Shown here: piece after piece, positions 1-6,524 of the stretch
Layout of the letters: every line of letters starts with the position of its first letter
How positions within the stretch are numbered: the first letter of the stretch is position 1
DNA from: Thermohalobaculum sp039030715
Lineage (GTDB): Bacteria > Pseudomonadota > Alphaproteobacteria > Rhodobacterales > Rhodobacteraceae
Direction of reading: 5' to 3'
Length of the DNA: 21,019 bases
NCBI GenBank assembly: GCA_039030715.1
Contig: JBCCDU010000074.1
Coordinates: forward strand, 1-21,019
Translations under genes and position numbers: made by a program
Notes under the pieces: generated by a model
Told to the model about the DNA's origin: nothing
The model's database searches: none
Seen by the model: the letters and a program-made list of their open reading frames with translations, nothing else

Positions 1-1024
1 CCTGCCAGAAGCGGGAGGCATCGGGATAGGTCGGCACCCCTTCGAACATCACCGTCGTGGCACCGTTCGCCAGCGGGCCATAGACGATATAGCTGTGGCC
101 CGTGACCCACCCCACATCCGCCGTGCACCAATAGATGTCACCTTCCTGGTAGTCGAAGGTGTATTGATGGGTCATCGCGGCATAGACCAGATATCCCCCC
201 GTCGAATGGACCACGCCCTTGGGTTTGCCCGTGGAGCCGGAGGTGTAGAGAATGAAGAGCGGGTCTTCCGCACCCATCTCCTCGGCCGGACATTCGGCGC
301 TGGCACCTGCCATTTCGGCCAGCACGTCGATATCGCGCTCCTCGACCCAGCTTGTCTGACCGCCAGTATGCTTCACCACCAGGCATTTCACGTCGCCGCT
401 GCAATGCAGCAGCGCTGCATACGCATTGGATTTCAGCGCCGTGACACGTCCGCCGCGAGGCGCCTCATCCGCAGTGATGATGCATTTCGCCTCGGAGTCG
501 TTGACCCGATTGGCTAGCGCATCGGGCGAGAACCCGGCAAAGACAATCGAATGGATCGCGCCGATCCGCGCGCAGGCCAGCATCGCATAGGCCGCAGCGG
601 GGATCATCGGCATATAAATTACCACCCGGTCGCCGCGCCCGACGCCCTGCGCCTTCAGCACATTGGCCATGCGGCAGACCTGATCGTGCAACTGGCCATA
701 GGTGATGTGCTGCGCCGGATCGTGGGGATTGTCCGGCTCCCAGATGATTGCCGTTTGATCGCCACGCGTCTCCAGATGCCGGTCGACGCAATTGGCCGAG
801 ACGTTCAGGGTGCCGTCCTCGTACCATTTGATCGAAACATCCGGGTGAGCGAAGGTGGTGTTCTTCACCTTGGTGTAGGGCTTGATCCAATCCAGCCGCT
901 GGCCCTGTTCGCCCCAAAACGCGGCAGGGTCCGCGACCGAAGCCCCGTAGAGCGCTCGATACGCCTCGCCATCCGCGTGCGATCCGGATGCAAATGCTGC
1001 GGGGATCGGAACCAAGTCCGCCAT
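1..1024 (-). CDS. acs: Acetyl-CoA synthetase, N-terminal half (cut by window edge)
   Basis: AMP-forming acetate:CoA ligase, which converts acetate, ATP and CoA into acetyl-CoA in the cytoplasm. The reading frame enters from the left edge; 341 residues are visible of the roughly 650 usual for the family. Seen: the Acs N-terminal region (DPAAFWGEQ, DWIKPYTKVKNT, DGTLNVSANCVDRHL), YMPMIPAAAYAMLACARIGA, the ATP-binding loop YTSGSTGKPKG, and ADVGWVTGHSYIVYGPLANGA. The Thr in GWVTGHS is typical of acetate-specific Acs, where propionate enzymes often have another residue; this is family knowledge. The start is ATG at 1024, with a GGAGGAG ribosome site at 1030-1036. It is the last visible gene of the operon, 83 bases after livF. 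The second half, with the CoA site and the regulatory acetylated lysine, lies outside the window. Confidence 0.95.
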   Translation of the reverse strand, partial: MADLVPIPAAFASGSHADGEAYRALYGASVADPAAFWGEQGQRLDWIKPYTKVKNTTFAHPDVSIKWYEDGTLNVSANCVDRHLETRGDQTAIIWEPDNPHDPAQHITYGQLHDQVCRMANVLKAQGVGRGDRVVIYMPMIPAAAYAMLACARIGAIHSIVFAGFSPDALANRVNDSEAKCIITADEAPRGGRVTALKSNAYAALLHCSGDVKCLVVKHTGGQTSWVEERDIDVLAEMAGASAECPAEEMGAEDPLFILYTSGSTGKPKGVVHSTGGYLVYAAMTHQYTFDYQEGDIYWCTADVGWVTGHSYIVYGPLANGATTVMFEGVPTYPDASRFWQ

Positions 1025-1044
1025 AACCGTCTCCTCCGAAGTGC

Positions 1045-1065
1045 GACCGGGGTTGGTCCCCGGCC
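1045..1065 (-). promoter_or_regulatory. Intercistronic hairpin between livF and acs
   Basis: Read on the minus strand, the 21 bases form an 8-bp stem (GGCCGGGG with CCCCGGTC, one G-U pair) and a 5-base loop. It lies just before the acs ribosome site. No T-run follows, so it does not look like a full intrinsic terminator. It may tune acs expression relative to the transporter or protect mRNA ends; this role is inference. Confidence 0.4.
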
Positions 1066-1107
1066 TGCTTTGCCGTGGTTGCAGTCTAACAGGCCGTTTG
1101 GCGCATG

Positions 1108-1932
1108 TCAGATCGCCAGATATTCCTGTCTGAGCTCGGCATTGTCGAGCACCTCTTGCGCGGTGCCGTCGAATACGACCGTTCCCATATCCAAGATGAT
1201 CGCCCGATCCGCCAGATGCAGGGCCGCGATGGCGTTCTGCTCGACAATGATCGTGGTCATGCCGAGTGTCTTGATCTGCTCCAGCGTCTTCTCGATCTCC
1301 TGAACGATGACCGGGGCGAGACCCTCGTAGGGTTCGTCCAGCAGCAGCAATTTGACATCGCGCGCCAGGGTGCGCCCGATTGCGAGCATCTGCTGTTCGC
1401 CACCGGACAGCGTCGTGCCCTCCTGTTTGCGCCTTTCGCCAAGCCGTGGGAAGAGGTCGTAGATCCGCTCGATCGACCAGCCGTGCGGTGGGGCGATTTG
1501 CGCGAGCTTCAGGTTTTCCTCGACTGTCAGGCCCTGGATGATCCGCCGGTCTTCCGGTACCAGGCCGATACCGAGGCGCGAGGCCTGGAAGGCTTTCATC
1601 TCGTGCAGTGGCTGATGGTCCAGCCAGATCTCGCCATGCTTCAGCATCGGATCGTCGACCCGGGCAATGGCACGCAGGGTTGAGGTTTTGCCCGCCCCGT
1701 TGCGGCCCAGCAACGCGACGATCTCGCCCTCGCGAATGTCGAAGCTGACGCCCTGCACGATGTAGCTCTCGCCGTAGTAGGCGTGGATGTCCCAGCACGA
1801 GAAGTATGCGGGTTGCCCGCCCTTGCCGGTGATCGGCTTCACCCGTGGAACCGGGTCGGCAAAGCTGCCTTCATCCAGCAGTTTGGCGCTTGTGGTGTCG
1901 GTCGGTGTGTCCATGGTTTTCGGCGCGGTCAT
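1108..1932 (-). CDS. livF: Branched-chain-amino-acid-type ABC transporter ATPase (LivF family)
   Basis: Cytoplasmic ATPase subunit of a HAAT-family (LivFGHMK-type) importer. Seen: Walker A GRNGAGKT at residues 76-83, signature LSGGEQ at 165-170, Walker B LLLLDE at 185-190, and the VEQNA stretch in place of an H-loop histidine, which is typical of LivF. The protein is 274 residues, against about 235 for usual LivF, because of a hydrophilic N-terminal extension of about 45 residues before the ABC domain. The start is supported by a 4-base ATGA overlap with the livG stop, which implies translational coupling. The transported substrate cannot be read from the ATPase; the acs gene downstream makes a carboxylic acid worth considering. 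Confidence 0.92.
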   Translation of the reverse strand: MTAPKTMDTPTDTTSAKLLDEGSFADPVPRVKPITGKGGQPAYFSCWDIHAYYGESYIVQGVSFDIREGEIVALLGRNGAGKTSTLRAIARVDDPMLKHGEIWLDHQPLHEMKAFQASRLGIGLVPEDRRIIQGLTVEENLKLAQIAPPHGWSIERIYDLFPRLGERRKQEGTTLSGGEQQMLAIGRTLARDVKLLLLDEPYEGLAPVIVQEIEKTLEQIKTLGMTTIIVEQNAIAALHLADRAIILDMGTVVFDGTAQEVLDNAELRQEYLAI

Positions 1933-2684
1933 AGATGCGCCCCCCCGAGATAGGCTTCCTGAACCTTGGGATTACCCTTGATCGCCTGCGGCAGATCCTC
2001 GGCAATCACCGTTCCCTGGGCCAGCACGCTGATCTTGTCGGCCAGCGAGAAGACCACATGCATGTCATGCTCGATCACCACCATGGTGATGCCGGTGGAG
2101 GCGATTTCCTTCAGCAGTTCGATGGTGTTGTTGGTGTCGGCCCGGGCCATCCCGGCTGTGGGCTCGTCCAGCAGCAGCAGTTTGGGCTCTTGCACCAGGC
2201 ACATGGCCAGTTCCAGCCGCCGCTTGTCGCCGCGTGAAAGCTGCGAGGCGACATTGTTGCGCTTGTCGCCGAGGCCAAGGGCCGCCAGGCGTTCTTCCGC
2301 CTTCGCATAGATCGACTTTTCGCCGCTCAGCCCAGACCACGCGTTCATCGTGAAGGCCCCGTCGCGTTTTGCGAAGGCGGGGATCATCACGTTTTCCTGC
2401 AGGGTCAGATCGCTGAAGATCTCCGGCGTCTGAAAGACCCGGCTGACGCCAAGCTGATTTATCTGGTGCGGCTTGATGCCCAGCAGCGAATGCCCATCGA
2501 ACATGACCGAGCCTGTATCCGGCTCGAGCCGCCCGACGAAGCAGTTGAGTAAGGTCGACTTGCCCGCGCCGTTCGGGCCGATGATGGCGTGTACGGTGCC
2601 CGCCTCGACATTCAGGTTCACCTCGTCGAGGGCTTTGAGGCCGCCGAAGCGCTTATTGACGTTCTGAACGGTCAGAATGCTCAT
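1929..2684 (-). CDS. livG: Branched-chain-amino-acid-type ABC transporter ATPase (LivG family)
   Basis: Second ATPase of the same importer, expected to pair with the LivF-type subunit on the membrane's inner face. Seen: Walker A GPNGAGKST at residues 36-44, the degenerate signature LSRGD near 149-153 (LivG proteins normally deviate from LSGGQ here), Walker B LLLLDEPTAG from 169, and the H-loop histidine in VIEHDM near 206. Length is 251 residues, normal for LivG. The start ATG at 2684 is preceded by a GGGGAGG ribosome site. It begins 13 bases after the livM stop, and its stop overlaps the livF start. Confidence 0.93.
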   Translation of the reverse strand: MSILTVQNVNKRFGGLKALDEVNLNVEAGTVHAIIGPNGAGKSTLLNCFVGRLEPDTGSVMFDGHSLLGIKPHQINQLGVSRVFQTPEIFSDLTLQENVMIPAFAKRDGAFTMNAWSGLSGEKSIYAKAEERLAALGLGDKRNNVASQLSRGDKRRLELAMCLVQEPKLLLLDEPTAGMARADTNNTIELLKEIASTGITMVVIEHDMHVVFSLADKISVLAQGTVIAEDLPQAIKGNPKVQEAYLGGAHL

Positions 2685-2697
2685 TTTCAGCCTCCCC

Positions 2698-3843
2698 TTA
2701 CTCGGCCGGAACGGTGGCGGCGTCGGGCGTCTTGCCGCCGCCGAACTTCGATTTCAGCCAGGCCCAAAGGCGGTTGACCCCCTCCATCAGCCCGCCGGGC
2801 AGGAAGATCACCACCACCATGAACATCACGCCGATGGTCAGGTGCCAGCCTTCGCCCACAAATATCTGGCTGATCGAGACCATGGCGTGCTGCAGGCTTT
2901 CCGGCAGGAAGGCGAAGAACTCCATCAGGTCGTTCTCGTTCTGGGCCGAGAGCCGCGCCTCGGCCCCTTTCAGAATACCGGCTCCCAGGATCGGACCCAG
3001 CAACGTGCCGGTACCGCCCAGGATGGTCATCAGAACGACTTCGCCCGAGGCGGTCCAGAACATCCGCTCGGCCCCTGCCAGAGGGTCGGTCACCGCCATC
3101 AGGCCACCCGCCAGCCCTGCATACATGCCAGAGATCACAAAGGCCGCCAGCGTGTAGGGTTTGGTGTTCAGCCCGGTGTAGTTCATACGGTTCTGATTGG
3201 TCTTAACCGCGCGCAGCATCATCCCGAAGGGCGAGCGGAAGATCCGCATCGAAATGTAAAAGCAGATGATCAGTACAATCGCGCAGAAATAGAAGCCGTT
3301 ATATTGGGTCATCTGGATCCCGAAGAAATCCGAAGATGGCAATGTATCGTAGACGCGGCCAAACACCGCCGTATCCAGCCAGCGCGGATCGGATTGCACC
3401 AGTTGCAGACCGGTTTCGCCATTTGTGACCGGGGTCAGAACCGAATAGGCGAGGCGATAGCACATCTCGGCAAAGGCAAGCGTCAGGATCGAGAAATAGA
3501 TCCCCGACCGGCGCAAGCTGATAAAGCCGATGATCAGGGCGAACAGACCGGCCATGATCACCGACATTATGACCGCCGGGATCGGGTTCATCGAGAACAG
3601 CTTGAATGTCCAGACGGCGGTGTAGGAGCCGACCCCCAGAAACGCGGCGTGTCCGAACGAGAGGTATCCGGTCAGGCCGAACAAGATGTTGAAGCCGATC
3701 GCGAAAATCCCGAAGATCGCGAACTTCTGCAGGATGTCAGGATAGCCGAGACCAAACGGCGCCAGAAGAATGGGACCCGCGAGAACCACGGCCGAGAAAC
3801 AGGCCAGCAGAATCAGGTCGTTTCTTTGTGTAGTGCTTGTCAT
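2698..3843 (-). CDS. livM: Branched-chain-amino-acid-type ABC transporter permease (LivM family)
   Basis: Inner-membrane permease of the HAAT importer, 381 residues with about nine to ten hydrophobic segments. Seen: the LivM hallmark GYLSFGHAAFLGVGSY near residues 58-73, LRRSGIYFSILTLAFAEM, and the EAA-like region SPFGMMLRAVKTNQNR that contacts the ATPases. A central stretch of about 50 residues (around 145-195) separates two membrane blocks and is rather long for the family. The C-terminus is a hydrophilic Lys/Gly-rich tail. The gene starts 3 bases after the livH stop, so the two permeases are surely co-translated. Confidence 0.92.
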   Translation of the reverse strand: MTSTTQRNDLILLACFSAVVLAGPILLAPFGLGYPDILQKFAIFGIFAIGFNILFGLTGYLSFGHAAFLGVGSYTAVWTFKLFSMNPIPAVIMSVIMAGLFALIIGFISLRRSGIYFSILTLAFAEMCYRLAYSVLTPVTNGETGLQLVQSDPRWLDTAVFGRVYDTLPSSDFFGIQMTQYNGFYFCAIVLIICFYISMRIFRSPFGMMLRAVKTNQNRMNYTGLNTKPYTLAAFVISGMYAGLAGGLMAVTDPLAGAERMFWTASGEVVLMTILGGTGTLLGPILGAGILKGAEARLSAQNENDLMEFFAFLPESLQHAMVSISQIFVGEGWHLTIGVMFMVVVIFLPGGLMEGVNRLWAWLKSKFGGGKTPDAATVPAE

Positions 3844-3846
3844 GAC

Positions 3847-4875
3847 TCAGGTCTCCATCACGCCTTTGCGGCCCATCAGCCCACGCGGGCGGACCAAGAG
3901 GACGACGACTGCGATGAGGTAGATGATGATCTGGTCGATGCCGGGGAACAGCTCCTTGACCTCGTTCATCGAGGCAAAGGATTGCAGGATGCCCAGCAGG
4001 AACCCAGCGGCAACCGCGCCGCCAAGCGAGCCCATGCCGCCGACCACGACCACCACGAAGGACAGAACCAGGAAATCCATGCCCCAGTGATAATCGGGCG
4101 GCTGGATCGGCGCATACATCACGCCCGCCAGACCTGCCACCACAGCGGCAAGGCCGAAGACTGTCGTGAACCTCTTGTCGATATCGATGCCCAACAGGCC
4201 GACCGTTTCGCGATCCGCCATGCCGGCACGCACGACCATGCCGTAGGTGGTGAATTGCAGGAAGCCAAAGACCGAGCCGATCACCATCAGCGAGAAGACA
4301 AAATAGACCAGCCGCCATGTGGGGTAGGGCACGGTGCCTGGTTCAAAGCCCAGCATCACGCCAAAATCCACCATGCCGCGCGCCAGTTCCGGCGCCGATT
4401 GCGGGATCGGGTTGGCGCCGTAGAATTTCTTGATGATTTCACCCAGCACGATGGCCAGTCCGAACGTTACCAGGATCTGCTCGGCATGCGGGCGCTTGTA
4501 GAAGTATCGGATCAGACCGCGCTCCATGATGATCCCGACCATCAGCATGACCGGAATGGCCATCAGGATCGCGGCGGGTACCGAGTATTCGATCATCAGG
4601 CTGCCAAAATCACCGAACCAATATTCGACATATGGCGTCTCGATCTTCAGGGGGTTTCCCAGAAAGTCCTTTTCCGTCTCGGACTCGGTCACGAAGGAGA
4701 CGTTAAGCAGCGTGCGCAGCGTCACCGCGCAGAATGCACCCAGCATGAACAGCGCGCCATGCGCAAAATTCACGACCCCCAAAGTGCCGAAAATGATTGT
4801 GAGGCCAAGCGCGATCAGCGCATAAGCGCCGCCCTTGTCCAGTCCATTCAGGATTTGCAGCAGGATCGCGTCCAT
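3847..4875 (-). CDS. livH: Branched-chain-amino-acid-type ABC transporter permease (LivH family)
   Basis: Inner-membrane permease partner of LivM. Seen: GLTIIFGTLGVVNFAHGALFML near residues 24-45, the ATPase-contact region TTYGMVVRAGMADRETVGLLGI, and GGMGSLGGAVAAGFLLGI towards the C-terminus, all LivH hallmarks. At 342 residues it is longer than the usual 290-310. The extra length is mostly a charged loop at about residues 58-95 (with FVTESETEKDFLGNP), probably outside the membrane. It is the first permease gene after the binding protein and is separated from it by 81 bases that contain a hairpin. Start ATG at 4875, with a G-rich ribosome site upstream. Confidence 0.92.
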   Translation of the reverse strand: MDAILLQILNGLDKGGAYALIALGLTIIFGTLGVVNFAHGALFMLGAFCAVTLRTLLNVSFVTESETEKDFLGNPLKIETPYVEYWFGDFGSLMIEYSVPAAILMAIPVMLMVGIIMERGLIRYFYKRPHAEQILVTFGLAIVLGEIIKKFYGANPIPQSAPELARGMVDFGVMLGFEPGTVPYPTWRLVYFVFSLMVIGSVFGFLQFTTYGMVVRAGMADRETVGLLGIDIDKRFTTVFGLAAVVAGLAGVMYAPIQPPDYHWGMDFLVLSFVVVVVGGMGSLGGAVAAGFLLGILQSFASMNEVKELFPGIDQIIIYLIAVVVLLVRPRGLMGRKGVMET

Positions 4876-4914
4876 AACCGCCGCCCCCCAGATCGTTGTT
4901 GATCGCCGATGGTG

Positions 4915-4938
4915 GGCCGGCCCCCTGAGGGACCGGCC
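4915..4938 (-). promoter_or_regulatory. Intercistronic hairpin between binding-protein gene and livH
   Basis: On the minus strand the 24 bases fold as a 10-bp stem (GGCCGGTCCC with GGGGGCCGGCC-type partner, one G-U pair) with a 4-base loop. No T-run follows. Such hairpins after periplasmic binding-protein genes commonly leave more stable mRNA for the binding protein than for the permeases; that role is inferred here. Confidence 0.45.
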
Positions 4939-4956
4939 GTGTTTGCTGTGCGAGGA

Positions 4957-6291
4957 TCAGGCGCCGTCGTTGATCGCGCCTTTGTTGCAGCCCAGAAGGT
5001 CGGTGCCGTACTCGACCTGCGCACGCGGCGTGACCTCGACCACTTCGAGAACGTCGAACTTCGAGGAGGGGTTTTCTTTGCCCTTCACGACCAGCACGTC
5101 CTTGAAGCACTGGTTGTCGTGGCCGCGATACGTCGTCGGACCGTTGCCCAGCCCGTCGAAGTCGAAGTCCGCGAGCGCTGCGCCCACACCCGAAGGCTTG
5201 AAGGAGCCGGCACGTTGGCACGCATCCGCGTAAAGGATCGCCTGGCAATAGCAGGTATGCGCCGCCTGGCTCGGTGGGAAGCCATATTTCTCACCGAACG
5301 ACTTTACGAAGGCCTTCGAACCCTCGTCCTGCAGCGACCAGTGCCAGTTGGTCGAGCCGTAGATGCCCTTGACGTTCTCGCCGGCACCCTGCGCCATCAG
5401 GCGGCTATAGAGCGGCACGACGATGCCAAAGTCTTTGCCGTTGACCTGCTTGTCGCGCAGACCGAACTGCACCGCCTGGGTCAGCGAGTTCACCATGTCG
5501 CGGCCATAGTGGTTGAGCACCAGAACGTCAGCACCCGAGTTCAGAACCGGTGTGATGTACTGCGAGAAGTCACCGGCACCCAGCGGCGTGCGAACCGCTG
5601 CCGCGGTCTGCCAGCCGAGGTTTTCCGAGTACTTCTGGATCGAGCCTTCCTGGCTCCAGCCCCAGTTGTAGTCCGCCGTCAGGTGGTAGGCTACTCGGTC
5701 GGAACCGAACTGGTTCTTGATCACCGGGGCCAGGGCAGCGCCCGACATTTCGGTGTTGAAGAAGTGCCGGAAGCCGTTCGCCCGGCAGTCTTTGCCGGTT
5801 GTGTCGTTCGCGTGGGTCAGACCGGCCATGAAGATGATACCAGCGGTCTGGCAGTAGTCCTGCACGGCAACAGCCACGCCCGAGGACGAACCACCCGTGA
5901 CCATGATGGCGCCGTCGGATTCGACCATGCGCTTGGCACTGGCGCGGGCCGCATCGGATTTGGTTTGCGTATCGCCGGTGACGAAGGCGACTTTCTTGCC
6001 GTTGATGCCGCCGGTCAGCGCTTTGGAGCTGAACGTGTCCAACATGCCGCCGCCGCCTGCGTTGATATGCTCGACCGCCAGCTCATAGGCGCGCAGCTCG
6101 TCCGCGCCCTCATCGGCATAGGCGCCGGTCTGGGGCACGTTGAAGCCCAGCGTCACGGTGTCTCCGGTCGGTTCGTTCGTATAACCGGCGGCCCAGGCCT
6201 GGCTGGTGAAGATGGTCGGCGCCGCCAAACCAGCTCCCAGCGCAGCCGAGCCCCGCAACAGACCGCGACGGCTGATGTCGAATTTACTCAT
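4957..6291 (-). CDS. Periplasmic substrate-binding protein, LivK/Peripla_BP_6 type, Tat signal
   Basis: Extracytoplasmic solute receptor of the adjoining ABC importer, 444 residues. Seen: a twin-arginine signal with SRRGLLRG at residues 7-14, a hydrophobic stretch and a likely cleavage site after AWA near 35, so export of the folded protein is expected. The mature part starts with VTLGFNVPQTGAYADEGADELRAYELAVEHINA, the classic type-1 binding fold opening. GGSSSGVAVAVQDYC and HYGRDMVNSLTQAVQFGL follow the family pattern. The ligand is not identifiable from motifs: branched-chain amino acids, amides or a short carboxylate are all possible. Start ATG at 6291, with an AGGGAGA ribosome site near 6298-6304. 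It is the first gene of the operon, and its promoter must lie in the AT-rich divergent region. Confidence 0.9.
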   Translation of the reverse strand: MSKFDISRRGLLRGSAALGAGLAAPTIFTSQAWAAGYTNEPTGDTVTLGFNVPQTGAYADEGADELRAYELAVEHINAGGGGMLDTFSSKALTGGINGKKVAFVTGDTQTKSDAARASAKRMVESDGAIMVTGGSSSGVAVAVQDYCQTAGIIFMAGLTHANDTTGKDCRANGFRHFFNTEMSGAALAPVIKNQFGSDRVAYHLTADYNWGWSQEGSIQKYSENLGWQTAAAVRTPLGAGDFSQYITPVLNSGADVLVLNHYGRDMVNSLTQAVQFGLRDKQVNGKDFGIVVPLYSRLMAQGAGENVKGIYGSTNWHWSLQDEGSKAFVKSFGEKYGFPPSQAAHTCYCQAILYADACQRAGSFKPSGVGAALADFDFDGLGNGPTTYRGHDNQCFKDVLVVKGKENPSSKFDVLEVVEVTPRAQVEYGTDLLGCNKGAINDGA

Positions 6292-6524
6292 CGATCAATC
6301 TCCCTGATCGTTTCCCTTGTTGGATCGAACCAGGCGCCAGACTTCTGTTTTTCATTCATCATGGGCGCCGAATTCACTGCCTAACATCGCGTAAAGCTGT
6401 CAAAATCACAATAAACAATTGAGTTTGCTTGATAAATTGGTAAATTATTTTGCAGCATTTATGTGGCGCTTGTAAATTATTGACATTGCGCTGCGGGAAG
6501 TGCCGACGATCAAAGGGTTTTTCT
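6292..6524. promoter_or_regulatory. Divergent control region between transporter/acs operon and ScfR-type regulator
   Basis: A 233-base non-coding gap between divergent start codons. Positions 6401-6480 contain only 22 G or C in 80 bases, in sharp contrast with the GC-rich genes on both sides. A TTGACA hexamer occurs on each strand (plus 6480-6485; minus 6403-6398), but neither has a convincing -10 at 16-18 bases, so I do not assign transcription starts. The region very probably holds promoters for both directions and the operator of the neighbouring regulator. Confidence 0.6.
6440..6481. repeat. Tandem 10-bp direct repeat (GTAAATTATT), candidate operator
   Basis: GTAAATTATT occurs exactly at 6440-6449 and again at 6472-6481, 32 bases apart, close to three helical turns. 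The core TAAATT occurs a third time at 6433-6438. Same-face spacing in front of a regulator gene suggests an operator, perhaps for autoregulation. No perfect TTTGCAAA, the motif associated with RamB/PrpR relatives, is present; partial TTTGC elements are at 6424-6428 and 6449-6453. Confidence 0.4.

Noticed and set aside
2677..4902. Plus-strand open frame of 741 codons opposite the two permease genes
   Set aside because: Its translation is rich in His, Gln, Asp and Arg with no domain, and it lies antisense to two unmistakable permeases; it is a GC-rich shadow frame.
4909..6384. Plus-strand open frame of 491 codons opposite the binding-protein gene
   Set aside because: No recognisable motif; antisense to a clear Tat-exported binding protein.
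6398..6403. TTGACA on the minus strand as the -35 of the binding-protein operon
   Set aside because: No -10-like hexamer at 16-18 bases (the 17-base position reads GCAGTG).
6450..6524. TTG start adding 25 residues to the ScfR-type regulator
   Set aside because: Adds a Cys-rich leader through the AT-rich control region and the direct repeats; ATG at 6525 starts directly before the HTH.
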